Source of the DNA: JBALVT01 sp045110675
GTDB lineage: Bacteria; Pseudomonadota; Gammaproteobacteria; Pseudomonadales; Halieaceae
Reading direction: 5' to 3'
DNA length: 64,000 nt
Assembly (NCBI GenBank): GCA_045110675.1
Contig: JBGCGJ010000009.1
Location: 62,001 to 126,000, forward strand
The notes under the pieces are model-generated. The model ran no database searches and was not told the origin of the DNA. It saw only the letters and a program-made list of their open reading frames with translations. Shown here piece by piece: positions 45,839 through 54,618 of this stretch (the stretch's first letter is position 1; each line of letters opens with the position of its first letter). The position numbers and the translations under genes are program-made.

Positions 45839-46099
45839 ATGAAACTAACAGCCGAACTAAGCTTGTACCCTTTGAACGAACAGTACATTCCAATCATTCA
45901 GGCGTTTATTGATGCAGTGAATCTGCATCCGGGTCTCAGCATTGTCACCAACGCAATGAGTACCCAGATAGCTGGCGACTACGACACCGTCTTCAGGGCG
46001 GTTGAGCAAGAACTCGCCGCAAGCTACCGCCATTTTGGCAGGCAAGTGCTGGTGGTGAAGTTTATTGTTGGAGAGTTGGATATCGCAGCCGATGTCTGA
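45839..46099 (+). CDS. YkoF/MTH1187-type thiamine-binding domain protein
   Basis: This 86-residue single-domain protein (ferredoxin-like alpha/beta) resembles one half of YkoF and the MTH1187 family: MKLTAELSLYPLNEQYIPIIQAFIDAV at the start, then LSIVTNAMSTQIAGDYDTVF, and a closing strand VLVVKFIVGE. YkoF binds thiamine or hydroxymethylpyrimidine. With no signal peptide, this one is cytoplasmic, possibly a carrier or buffer between permease and kinase. The start is 18 nt after the receptor stop with AGGA upstream, and its end overlaps the permease start by 8 nt. Confidence 0.82.
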   Translation: MKLTAELSLYPLNEQYIPIIQAFIDAVNLHPGLSIVTNAMSTQIAGDYDTVFRAVEQELAASYRHFGRQVLVVKFIVGELDIAADV

Positions 46100-46697
46100 A
46101 CAATTCCTCGCCACCATCGCCCAAGCGTTTCAGGCGATGTCTATCTGGGAGCTGACGGCTGTTGCTCTCGGTATTGCTTATCTGTTGCTGGCAATGCAGG
46201 AGAGCAGGTGGTGTTGGTACGCAGCTTTCGCTAGTACCGCGATATTTCTATTTGTCTTTTGGGACGTCAGTTTGTTTATGGAATCGGCGTTGCAGGTCTA
46301 CTATTTGGCGATGGCCATCTATGGCTGGCTACAGTGGCAGCCAGCTGACGCAGATAAAAAAGTACTGCGCATTACCCGCTGGAGTGTAAAACAACACTGC
46401 TATGCCATTGGCGCCATCGTCTTATTATCCCTTATCAGCGGAACCTTACTCGACCAATACAGCAGCGCAAAGTTGCCATTTCTGGATTCATTCACCACCT
46501 GGGGAAGCATACTCACCACCTGGATGGTAACCCGGAAAATTCTGGAAAATTGGCTGTACTGGATTGTGATCGACGGCGTATCCATTTTCTTGTACCTGGA
46601 TCGCGGCCTTTATCTGACTGCGCTATTATTCATGGTCTACCTGGTTATCGTAGTATTTGGATATCGAAAATGGTTGCAGCACTACCGCGCAATGTAA
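46092..46697 (+). CDS. pnuT: PnuC-family thiamine permease (PnuT-type)
   Basis: A 201-residue protein with about seven hydrophobic helices and the PnuC-family blocks YYLAMAIYGWLQW and ENWLYWIVIDGVSIFLYLDRGLYLTALLFMVYL, where aromatic residues line the vitamin site. PnuC proteins are facilitators that rely on phosphorylation of the imported vitamin to trap it. Its place in a TPP-riboswitch operon, overlapping both the thiamine-binding gene (8 nt) and the kinase gene (28 nt), marks it as the thiamine type (PnuT) rather than a nicotinamide riboside carrier. Confidence 0.9.
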   Translation: MSEQFLATIAQAFQAMSIWELTAVALGIAYLLLAMQESRWCWYAAFASTAIFLFVFWDVSLFMESALQVYYLAMAIYGWLQWQPADADKKVLRITRWSVKQHCYAIGAIVLLSLISGTLLDQYSSAKLPFLDSFTTWGSILTTWMVTRKILENWLYWIVIDGVSIFLYLDRGLYLTALLFMVYLVIVVFGYRKWLQHYRAM

Positions 46698-47554
46698 GGC
46701 AAAAGCTCGACCAAACCATCGCCCAATGGCGAAACTGGGGCTGCGACAGCGATTTGATCTCTCGCCCCATCCCAGTAAAAACACTATCTCCGGGGCTGAG
46801 TAACTACAGCGTATTGGTAGAATCTGATCGTCAATTTGTAGTGCGAATCGATGGGCTGAATCCTTCAGTGATCGGTTTGAGCAGACAGTCGGAATGGCGG
46901 GCACTTCAACACGCCAGCGAGCAAAAACTGGCGCCTACCCCACGCTACTTCAACCCCGAATTGGGATCGTTGGTATACGACTATTTACCCGCAGATGAGA
47001 AACCAGACCTTCGACTGGAGTCCATCGCCGGCCTATTGAGAAGCATTCATCAACTTGCACCGGTGCATTTTCGGCTCGATCTCCACGAGCGCGCCCTGCG
47101 CTATGAAAAACACGTTGAACATCGAGGCTCGGTATTGCCAGAGGTTCTGGCGCGCTGCCGCGAGCCCATCCTGGATCTGATAGCACGCACCAGCCAAGAC
47201 CTAAAAAGACCGGTGCTTTGTCACAACGATCTCTTATCGGCGAACCGCATTACCAGTGGCGGCCAGCTCTACGCTATCGATTGGGAATACTGTGCCATGG
47301 GCAGTTCTTGGTTTGACCTGGCGGTTGTCTGTGCAGGCGACGCACTCAGTGATGCCGACGCAAAGGTCTTACTTACCCACTACCTGGAAAGAAAACCTGA
47401 GCCACAAGAAATTGATTTGCTTGCCAAACACCAAGCTATCTATCGGTACCTCGAATTACTGTGGTTCTGCGCACAGGACAACGCTGAGGAACGCGAAAGA
47501 CAGTTGACAGAAGATCGCTTCAAACGAATGGCGGAGAGCGTTTCGAGTATATAG
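46670..47554 (+). CDS. Thiamine-kinase-like phosphotransferase (choline kinase/APH fold)
   Basis: From ATG 46670 the product is 294 residues. It has an aminoglycoside-phosphotransferase-like fold with the Brenner motif LCHNDLLSANR (catalytic aspartate) and the metal site AIDWEYC followed by SSWFDLAVV. ThiK of E. coli (274 residues) has the same architecture and makes thiamine monophosphate. In this operon, kinase action would trap thiamine brought in by the permease. Whether it yields TMP (as ThiK) or TPP is not readable. The frame opens earlier (46550), but that part lies within the permease gene. Confidence 0.82.
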   Translation: MVAALPRNVRQKLDQTIAQWRNWGCDSDLISRPIPVKTLSPGLSNYSVLVESDRQFVVRIDGLNPSVIGLSRQSEWRALQHASEQKLAPTPRYFNPELGSLVYDYLPADEKPDLRLESIAGLLRSIHQLAPVHFRLDLHERALRYEKHVEHRGSVLPEVLARCREPILDLIARTSQDLKRPVLCHNDLLSANRITSGGQLYAIDWEYCAMGSSWFDLAVVCAGDALSDADAKVLLTHYLERKPEPQEIDLLAKHQAIYRYLELLWFCAQDNAEERERQLTEDRFKRMAESVSSI

Positions 47555-47578
47555 TGCCGACACTAGCGCTCGTATTTG

Positions 47579-48061
47579 CTAATCCCTAAAATTATTAAAC
47601 TGCAGAGGGGAACCGAAGTCCTCCTCTCTCAGCAGAGCCATAGTCTGCTGTAAGTCGTCTCGTTTTTTCCCGGTCACTCGCACCTGCTCGCCCTGAACCT
47701 GAGATTGAACCTTCAGTTTGGCCTCCTTAATTTTCTTGACCACCTTGCGACATTGGTCGCTGTCCAAACCGTTTCGCAACACGATTGATTGAGTCACGGT
47801 CTTACCCGAGCTCACAGGCTCGCCACAGTCCATCGCCTTGGGATCGATTTTGCATTTAATCAATGCAGATCGCAGCATATCTTCCATTTGGTTGACCTGA
47901 ATCTCCGCTTCAGCAGTGATAGTCAGTGTATGGGCCTCTCTAGCGAAAGAGGCATCCACCCCTTTGAAATCGAAGCGATTAGCGACTATCCGCTGCGCTT
48001 GATCAACCGCGTTAGTCAGCTCGTGCAAATCGACTTCCGAAACCACGTCAAAAGATGGCAT
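47579..48061 (-). CDS. yajQ: YajQ-family nucleotide (c-di-GMP)-binding protein
   Basis: The 160-residue product matches YajQ end to end (E. coli 163): MPSFDVVSEVDLHELTNAVDQA, VNQMEDMLRSALIKCKID, KVQSQVQGEQVRVTGKKRDDLQ and LQFNNFRD at the C-terminus. YajQ proteins fold as two RNP-like domains; the Xanthomonas homologue is a c-di-GMP effector, others bind nucleotides or RNA. It is a single gene convergent with the thiamine kinase gene. Confidence 0.95.
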   Translation of the reverse strand: MPSFDVVSEVDLHELTNAVDQAQRIVANRFDFKGVDASFAREAHTLTITAEAEIQVNQMEDMLRSALIKCKIDPKAMDCGEPVSSGKTVTQSIVLRNGLDSDQCRKVVKKIKEAKLKVQSQVQGEQVRVTGKKRDDLQQTMALLREEDFGSPLQFNNFRD

Positions 48062-48172
48062 AGTGTTTACTCCTATCGAGAAAAATTGTTACCTTGAGAA
48101 GAAACACATACTAATGCGCTCCCCTCAGTTTTCAATCCCTATGATCACGGGCCGTAGGTCCGCGAGTAAGCC

Positions 48173-49108
48173 ATGAGTAGACGCTGGCATATCTTGGGCG
48201 CAGGATCGATAGGCTGCCTGTTCGCCGCCAAACTGCAGGCGATTGGCTGTGAAGTAACACTGTTGTTCAGAGCCAATAGTGATAGTCAAAAAGCAAGGCA
48301 CAGTCCCTTTAGTTTTCAGTTAAAAGGCCAGCACGAGCAGTACAAACTGACAATGCCCGCTTCCTACGCGGACGACAATGAAACCATCGAGCACCTACTC
48401 GTTACCACCAAGGCGTACGATGCCAGCGAGGCGCTCGCGAGTGTGGCACACAGATTGGATGCAAACAGCCAGGTGCTGCTAATGGTTAACGGCATGGGTC
48501 TGATTGAGGAGCTGGAAGAAAGATTTCCACCCCTGCGATTTTACGCGGGGACAACCACCGAAGGAGCCTACCGACAATCGAAACAAGCTATTGTACATGC
48601 TGGAACCGGCATCACCCGGATTGGTCGCAGCGACACGCTAGAGCCCGTTGATTGGTTTACCGATTTTTCCAAACTGGAGATATGCTGTACATGGGATGAT
48701 GACATTCACGGCGCACTGTGGCAAAAACTCGCTGTGAACTGTGCGATAAACCCCCTCACAGCGCTCAATGGCTGCGTCAATGGAGATCTAAGAGACCGCG
48801 AATCACTGGCTGAAAAACTGCATATACTGTGCGATGAGATTGTCACCGTTGCCGATGCCGCAGGCCGGCACCAACTGGCCGCTAACGTGCACACGCTGGT
48901 GAACGGAGTCATTTCTAATACAGCCGCAAACCGCTCTTCCATGCTTCAGGATGTGGAGGCCAAGCGCAGAACCGAGATTGACTATATTTCAGGCTACTTA
49001 ATACGCCGGGCAAAGCAATTGAATGTTCCCGCACCGGAAAACGAGAAATTGCTGTACGCAATACTCAAACTTGAATCTGAGAGATCTAGTGATAGAGGTC
49101 GCGAGTAA
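48173..49108 (+). CDS. panE: 2-dehydropantoate 2-reductase
   Basis: The 311-residue product has the NADP-binding start WHILGAGSIGCLFAAKL, the LLVTTKAYD block with the catalytic-site lysine of the second motif (ALWQKLAVNCAINPLTAL) and the C-terminal substrate domain ending in SSMLQDVEAKRRTEIDYISG. PanE makes pantoate for coenzyme A synthesis. The 3' end overlaps the end of the convergent Ser/Thr kinase gene by 23 nt. Confidence 0.93.
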   Translation: MSRRWHILGAGSIGCLFAAKLQAIGCEVTLLFRANSDSQKARHSPFSFQLKGQHEQYKLTMPASYADDNETIEHLLVTTKAYDASEALASVAHRLDANSQVLLMVNGMGLIEELEERFPPLRFYAGTTTEGAYRQSKQAIVHAGTGITRIGRSDTLEPVDWFTDFSKLEICCTWDDDIHGALWQKLAVNCAINPLTALNGCVNGDLRDRESLAEKLHILCDEIVTVADAAGRHQLAANVHTLVNGVISNTAANRSSMLQDVEAKRRTEIDYISGYLIRRAKQLNVPAPENEKLLYAILKLESERSSDRGRE

Positions 49109-50498
49109 CACTCTGAATAGTTTGTCGCCAATGCTCGGTGGACATGTTCGATAGCAACACCGCCTGGCGAGTTTCTAGTAGATCATCTGCACCCCGACTC
49201 ACGGAAAACAAACACCACTGGCCTGGGCATTTCAGCAACACTGTAAGCTGTTCATCGGGCTCGCTCTCCTGGGATGCGGCAAACAAAGTGCGAACAGGTG
49301 TGGCACCAACGGGGCCGCTCACAAATAGCTCCCCCAGTTCATCCCCGACAGCAATCTTAACCTGCTCGACTACCCAGCCCTGGGATACTTCAGCGGGTGT
49401 TATCACTTCACTGGAAAAGCTTACTTGCGGTTGATCAATATGGATCCGCGTTTGGCTAGGAATGAGCAATACTTTAAGGACAAGAGAAATCGCCGCAGCT
49501 ACACCTAACAGCACAGTTGCGCGAGCAAGATGCGAACGCGGTACAAGGCGACTAAGAGCGAACCTGCCATCAACCGAGAAATGAGAGCGGGCTCCGCGCT
49601 GAAGATCAGCTGGCATAACCAGCGGTAAATCTGAAGCTGACTCGGCTCGAAAAAATGGTCGTGATTCCTCGAGCAAACTGCTCGAGACCGACAGCGGTAT
49701 CCCCCGGGAAATATCTCGCAGCGCATATCGTAATTGCTGGGTATCAGCCGGCCTGTGATCGGGGTCCTTCTGCAACAAATTCGATACAAGCTGCGACAGA
49801 CCCACTGGTAAATCGGGTAACAAGGTATCCAAGGCCGGTGGAGAGTGATTGAGAAGCTTATCGGGATCGAGCATTCCACCGGATATAAAAGGCTGGGTGC
49901 GGGTAAGCATCCTGTACATTAGACAACCGAGGGCAAAGAAGTCAGAGCGAATATCGACATCACCGCCGAGGTATTGCTCAGGAGAGATGCAGCTGGCGCT
50001 GGCTTCGGTTCGACCATCCTGGCCCGGAAAAGCTGCACTACTGGCGATACCAAAATCAGTCAACTTTACTCGCCCAGAGCTTGTCACAAGAACGTTTCTC
50101 GGTTTTAAGTCCCTGTGAACAATGCCTTCGCTACGCGCTGCAGCAAGCGCCCCTGCGATATCGATGGCAGCGCTCAACGCACTCGCTGGAGACACAGTGG
50201 ACTCGTTCAAGACCTCCTGTAAATCACAGCCTGAGACATACTCCATAACCAGCGCAATATTTTCCTCCCCAACTATCACATCGTGGATTTGTACCACCTT
50301 TGAACTCTTAAGACTGGCGATCAACTGGGCTTCATTCAACAGTTTCTGGTGTTGTGCATGATCCGGAGGCAGGCGATACAATTTAATAGCGACACGGCGC
50401 TGCAAGCGATTGTCATAGCCAAGATATACACGACCTTGACCACCTTCATTGATCAATCGCAAAACACGATATGGGCCAATTCGCGCCGTCATGGACAT
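49086..50498 (-). CDS. Membrane-bound Hanks-type Ser/Thr protein kinase
   Basis: The 470-residue product has a complete kinase domain: glycine loop (NEGGQGRVYLG), K39 in VAIKLY, E56, catalytic HRDLKPRN (128-135) and DFG (148-150), then ISPEQYLGG in place of APE and DIRSDFFALG. A linker, one transmembrane helix (about 337-357) and a 110-residue, probably periplasmic domain with two cysteines (CPGQWC) follow. It lies 6 nt downstream of an FHA-containing sigma54 activator on the same strand, suggesting phospho-dependent control of that activator. The C-terminal domain does not match PASTA repeats. Confidence 0.9.
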   Translation of the reverse strand: MSMTARIGPYRVLRLINEGGQGRVYLGYDNRLQRRVAIKLYRLPPDHAQHQKLLNEAQLIASLKSSKVVQIHDVIVGEENIALVMEYVSGCDLQEVLNESTVSPASALSAAIDIAGALAAARSEGIVHRDLKPRNVLVTSSGRVKLTDFGIASSAAFPGQDGRTEASASCISPEQYLGGDVDIRSDFFALGCLMYRMLTRTQPFISGGMLDPDKLLNHSPPALDTLLPDLPVGLSQLVSNLLQKDPDHRPADTQQLRYALRDISRGIPLSVSSSLLEESRPFFRAESASDLPLVMPADLQRGARSHFSVDGRFALSRLVPRSHLARATVLLGVAAAISLVLKVLLIPSQTRIHIDQPQVSFSSEVITPAEVSQGWVVEQVKIAVGDELGELFVSGPVGATPVRTLFAASQESEPDEQLTVLLKCPGQWCLFSVSRGADDLLETRQAVLLSNMSTEHWRQTIQSVTRDLYH

Positions 50499-50504
50499 CG
50501 TCGC

Positions 50505-52124
50505 TTACTGCTTCGGTGCATTCAGTGAACTAACGCGAGAACGCAGGCCCACGCGAGATACCCGCAGACTCAGGGCAGTCTTGCTCAAGTCTCCACCACA
50601 GGCATCGAAGGTTCTTTGAACCTCGTCTTGCGGAATTTCAGCAGCTTTACGCAACTGCTGGGACTCATCAATGCGTCGATATACTGCTGTGCGAGATATC
50701 CCAAGGATATTTGCAGCCGCCTTTGGTTCATATCGAGCCGTCGCCATGGCAGCCAGAAACGACTGATCATCAATGTCTTCGCTTCGATTCACAGTTCCCG
50801 GCTGTTCCGCTATACCCTCTTCGAGCTCCGGATCCAGATCTGAATCAATGTATATTTCGCCATCTGATTCGAGGGCTGCGGTCAACTCCCGTCGCAAATG
50901 AGGCGGAAAAACTAAAGCAGACTCGCTGGCCAGGGATACCTGCCGCGCGAAATTCGCGAGCTGGCGAACATTTCCCGGCCATCCATAGCGAACAAATACG
51001 TGGAACATTTCGGCCCAGGCAGCGACCTCCAGGCGGTCACTTTCAGGATCTGGTAAAGTGATTTCAGTCGTCGTCTCACTGAGGTAATTGCGGATGAAAA
51101 ACCACAATAGCTCACCGACGTCTTCGGGATGCTCGCGTAGCGGGCGCAGAACAATTTCGCATCCGGCGAGCCTGTGGCGCAAGGCCGTTTTAAAATCGCT
51201 ACCTTCGTCAATGGGAGCATCAGTCGCCGCAATGACCCGGCAATCAATTTTTTTAATAGCCCCACCCACTGGCTGAATTTCTCTTTGCTGTAACACCCGC
51301 AACAACTGCGCCTGCACTTCTAAAGGTGTATCACCGATCTCGTCAAGAAACAAAACCCCGTTTTCCGCCTGCTCAAAATAGCCGGCGCTCTTCCCGGAAG
51401 CTCCCGTAAACGAACCCTTGGCACTGCCAAACAGTGCTGACGGAGCCAGCGCAACCGGTATAGCAGACATGTTCACACTGATCATATCCGAATCAGCGCG
51501 GTGACTATTCGCGTGAATCGCACTGGCCACCAATTCCTTGCCTGTTCCGGTTTCCCCTCGTATTAAAACATCGACATCGCTCGCAGCCGCGCGCTGAATT
51601 TGTCTCTTGAGCGATGAAATATACGGCCCGCTTCCCCTCAGCGTCGTGGCAATCTCTCCCGCGAGCTCAGAAAAATCCTCCGTAGATAACTCTCGAAGGA
51701 CTAACAAGATTCGATTGGCCAGAAATAGCGAAACCCCGGCGTTCAAACTCTCAGAAGAAAGGATCAAACGATTCTCGAGTTCTGTGCCGTCGACCTGGCA
51801 TCGACAGGCGGTGGATTCCCGACACAACACCACAGTGCCATCGGAATAATCCAATTGCAGTGTCTTGCGGCTGATATACATATCATCCAAAGCACGAGGG
51901 AGAATGTTCGATTCGGCTTTAGACTGACGGGAAAACAACGGAGTACCCCGACCGAGATGCCATTGATTTGTGCCGCGATCCAAGGGCAGCATAATGCTTT
52001 CGCCGATGCGATCCGTTTCAGGGTGAAAGGCAATGCTTAACAGCAGCGAAGAAACAGGGCGGCCTGTCACCAAATTTGCCACCACAGAGGGCAATGTTAA
52101 ATCCACATCAGAGTTTGATGTCAT
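50505..52124 (-). CDS. FHA-domain sigma54-dependent transcriptional activator
   Basis: Domain order in 539 residues: FHA-like N-terminus (about 45-145: WHLGRG, YISRKTLQL, VDGTEL), AAA+ sigma54-interaction domain (about 155-400) with Walker A GETGTGKE at 190-197, a G-S-F-T-G-A loop at 237-242 (usual GAFTGA) and Walker B LFLDEIGD, then WPGN. The C-terminus appears to hold two Fis-type helix-turn-helix segments (about 474-495 and 518-535) instead of one. FHA domains bind phosphothreonine, so the kinase encoded 6 nt downstream is the likely input. Target promoters are not known. The gene follows ampE after 105 nt. Confidence 0.88.
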   Translation of the reverse strand: MTSNSDVDLTLPSVVANLVTGRPVSSLLLSIAFHPETDRIGESIMLPLDRGTNQWHLGRGTPLFSRQSKAESNILPRALDDMYISRKTLQLDYSDGTVVLCRESTACRCQVDGTELENRLILSSESLNAGVSLFLANRILLVLRELSTEDFSELAGEIATTLRGSGPYISSLKRQIQRAAASDVDVLIRGETGTGKELVASAIHANSHRADSDMISVNMSAIPVALAPSALFGSAKGSFTGASGKSAGYFEQAENGVLFLDEIGDTPLEVQAQLLRVLQQREIQPVGGAIKKIDCRVIAATDAPIDEGSDFKTALRHRLAGCEIVLRPLREHPEDVGELLWFFIRNYLSETTTEITLPDPESDRLEVAAWAEMFHVFVRYGWPGNVRQLANFARQVSLASESALVFPPHLRRELTAALESDGEIYIDSDLDPELEEGIAEQPGTVNRSEDIDDQSFLAAMATARYEPKAAANILGISRTAVYRRIDESQQLRKAAEIPQDEVQRTFDACGGDLSKTALSLRVSRVGLRSRVSSLNAPKQ

Positions 52125-52229
52125 GTGCTATCTCAGGCTCAAGCTTCTAATTATTATGATCTGTTACTGCCTAAGTTTAGCAGTTATCGCAGCTACCGCA
52201 GATAAATCAAAAAAACGGCCTTTAACACA

Positions 52230-53081
52230 CTAAAGGAACAACACGATGAGGGAAATGACAATCAGCCACGCACCAGCACTTCGCGACATCAAGTCCCGGA
52301 GTTCAACAGTCTCTTGTGAGGCTATTTCAGAAAAGGGATGTTGCTGATCGGGTTCAGCGCCTCGCGAGGCGCCAATGGCTGCTCGCCCAACAGACATCAA
52401 AACTGAACCCGAATCCTGTCGGCTTTCAGAGACACTAGCCAGTAACTCATCCCGGCTGCTTAGAAAGTTTCCCGTCAGCGCAAAGCCAGCCGCTAGCAAT
52501 CTGGTGGGGAGCCAATCTAGATAAAACAAGATACTCGACGCTATTGCCCGCTCCCGAGATTGACGACTCAGCTGCAGCAATCGATAAGCCAGAGCAGCTA
52601 TCGGACCTACCAGTAGGAAAAAAAACAGGACCGCGAACCAGCGCTGGTAGCCGAGATATAGCAATCTCGCTTGAATGGCTTCGTGCGCAGTTTCCGGTGA
52701 GGTGACATCAAGAGACTGCGGGTCGATATCGAGCTCCTCTTCCGCGTACAAATAAGCGGCTTCGAAATCACCACTTCTGCAATAGCTTCGATAGCGTTGT
52801 GTCAATGTGTCAAAGGGCTCGCGACCAAAGGAATACAGCAGGACCAAGGATGCGCCTGCCAGCCAAATCAAGCCAAACAACCAGGAGTCCACAGCACTCA
52901 GCATAAATTCGACAAGAAAAACAGGAGCAGCAACGTAAACAACCAAACTCACAGTGGGGCTAAAACCAAACCCCCTGCAGGTATTTTGTAACGATGCAAA
53001 CCAGTCATCTTCGTGCACCGGGCTCTTATCTCCGTGCACAGACAGAACAATTATCGCTGCTATCATAGCCAGGAAGGTCAT
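52230..53081 (-). CDS. ampE: AmpE-family inner-membrane regulatory protein
   Basis: The 283-residue product matches AmpE: N-terminal helix (TFLAMIAAIIVLSV), membrane segments near 40-60 and 65-85, the polar domain with YRSYCRSGDFEAAYLYAEEE, then VLFFFLLVGPIAALAYRLLQ and a C-terminal helix. AmpE is a polytopic membrane protein linked to beta-lactamase induction through AmpD. Its ATG overlaps the ampD stop by 4 nt. No ampC or ampR is present in the window, so a cell-wall-recycling role rather than resistance is the safest reading. Confidence 0.9.
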   Translation of the reverse strand: MTFLAMIAAIIVLSVHGDKSPVHEDDWFASLQNTCRGFGFSPTVSLVVYVAAPVFLVEFMLSAVDSWLFGLIWLAGASLVLLYSFGREPFDTLTQRYRSYCRSGDFEAAYLYAEEELDIDPQSLDVTSPETAHEAIQARLLYLGYQRWFAVLFFFLLVGPIAALAYRLLQLSRQSRERAIASSILFYLDWLPTRLLAAGFALTGNFLSSRDELLASVSESRQDSGSVLMSVGRAAIGASRGAEPDQQHPFSEIASQETVELRDLMSRSAGAWLIVISLIVLFL

Positions 53082-53641
53082 CCAAAATCTCCTGTTTCTT
53101 CGAGTAAAGATCGGTAGTACGGCCAGTCGAAACCCGGGCCTGGATCTGTTTTGCGACCGGGTGCAATATCGCTGTGGCCCACAATTCTGGTGCTGTCCAG
53201 AAGTTCGTAATGGTCGAGTAAGGTACGCGTCACACCCACCAGCACCTGATACTGCATGTCAGTATAAACATCATCGTCAGTCCCTTCGAGCTCTATACCA
53301 ATACTGAAGTCGTTACATTCGTTCCGGCCGCGAAAGAAAGAGCGCCCTGCGTGCCAGGCGCGATCCTCCAAACTCACAAACTGCACGAGCTCACCATCCC
53401 TGCGCACCAGCAAATGGGACGAGACCTCCACACCTTCAATCTCACGGAAAAAGGGATGTTCTTCCCAGTCCAGTTTATTGCAAAAAAATTGCTCGATGCA
53501 GCTGCCGTTATATTGGCCGGGCGGAAGGGAGATATTGTGAATAACAAGCAAATCGATATCGCAAGCGGCGGGACGAGGCCCGAAGTTGGGAGAGGCGACT
53601 TTTCTCGCCTGGGCAATCCAACCATCGTTTAAGGTGTACAT
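53078..53641 (-). CDS. ampD: 1,6-anhydro-N-acetylmuramyl-L-alanine amidase
   Basis: From ATG 53641 the product is 187 residues, matching cytoplasmic AmpD (E. coli 183). Zinc ligands are H in LVIHNISLPPG, H in IVGHSDIAPGRKTDPG and the aspartate in the same block (KTDPGPGFDW). It cleaves the peptide from 1,6-anhydromuropeptides during murein recycling. Longer in-frame starts exist, but MYTLNDGWIAQARKVASPN aligns with the normal N-terminus and no signal peptide is present. Overlaps ampE by 4 nt; divergent from nadC. Confidence 0.94.
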   Translation of the reverse strand: MYTLNDGWIAQARKVASPNFGPRPAACDIDLLVIHNISLPPGQYNGSCIEQFFCNKLDWEEHPFFREIEGVEVSSHLLVRRDGELVQFVSLEDRAWHAGRSFFRGRNECNDFSIGIELEGTDDDVYTDMQYQVLVGVTRTLLDHYELLDSTRIVGHSDIAPGRKTDPGPGFDWPYYRSLLEETGDFG

Positions 53642-53763
53642 TCTTTCACAGCTGTCACTTTTGAAATTCCAGGGCATACAACTATGGCATACCTGCTTGC
53701 CGTTCACAGTCCAATCGTAGAACTGCTACAATCTAACACCGAATCGAATCAAACCCCAGAGAC

Positions 53764-54618
53764 ATGCATACAAACCAAAAAAACACCGTACAAGTGTCGG
53801 CCCAGGACATTCAAACTAACGTGCGCAACGCGCTGTCCGAAGACATTGGCGATGGCGATATCACTGCGCAATTAATCCCAGCAGACGTTTTGGGCGAAGC
53901 CCGGGTTATCACCAGAGAAAACGGGATAATGTGCGGCAAGGATTGGGTAGACGAAGTTTTTGCGCAAGTAGACGCTGACACTGTTTTGCAATGGCATGTA
54001 AGTGACGGCCAGAGCGTTTCGGAAAACGACATTCTTTTTACCGCATCGGGTTCAGCACGCGCGCTATTGACAGCAGAACGAGCCGCACTCAACTTTCTGC
54101 AATTACTGTGCGGGACCGCGACACTGTGCCAACGCTATTCCGAATTGGTGGAAGGAACCGGGGTGCGGCTTTTGGATACCCGCAAAACAATTCCCGGGTT
54201 GAGGATAGCCCAAAAATATGCCGTAAGTTGTGGGGGTTGCTACAACCATCGCATCGGTCTATATGACGCCTTTCTGATCAAAGAAAACCATATCAATGCC
54301 TGCGGTGGAATATCAGCCGCGGTTGAAACCGCGAGAGCCCACGCTCCGAACAAGCCGATTGAAGTTGAAGTCGAGAACATGGGCGAGTTTCAAGAGGCAT
54401 TGTCAGCCAACTGTGACCGGGTAATGCTAGACAACTTCACCCTGGCGGAAATGAGCGAGGCCGTCGGCATCAATGATGGTCGCCTCGAGCTTGAAGCCTC
54501 CGGAAACGTCACGGAGAAAAACTTACGTGAGATCGCTTTGACGGGTGTTGACTTCATTTCTATTGGCGCATTAACCAAAGACTGCAAAGCAATGGATTTG
54601 TCAATGAGGCTACTGTAA
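53764..54618 (+). CDS. nadC: Nicotinate-nucleotide pyrophosphorylase (carboxylating)
   Basis: The 284-residue product shows the quinolinate phosphoribosyltransferase set: [13 protein letters not shown] near the N-terminus, [18 protein letters not shown], the active-site block [51 protein letters not shown] and the C-terminal [12 protein letters not shown]. It converts quinolinate and PRPP to nicotinate mononucleotide in NAD synthesis. Divergent from ampD, a gene order common in gammaproteobacteria; its end overlaps the convergent rraA by 9 nt. Confidence 0.96.
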   Translation: MHTNQKNTVQVSAQDIQTNVRNALSEDIGDGDITAQLIPADVLGEARVITRENGIMCGKDWVDEVFAQVDADTVLQWHVSDGQSVSENDILFTASGSARALLTAERAALNFLQLLCGTATLCQRYSELVEGTGVRLLDTRKTIPGLRIAQKYAVSCGGCYNHRIGLYDAFLIKENHINACGGISAAVETARAHAPNKPIEVEVENMGEFQEALSANCDRVMLDNFTLAEMSEAVGINDGRLELEASGNVTEKNLREIALTGVDFISIGALTKDCKAMDLSMRLL

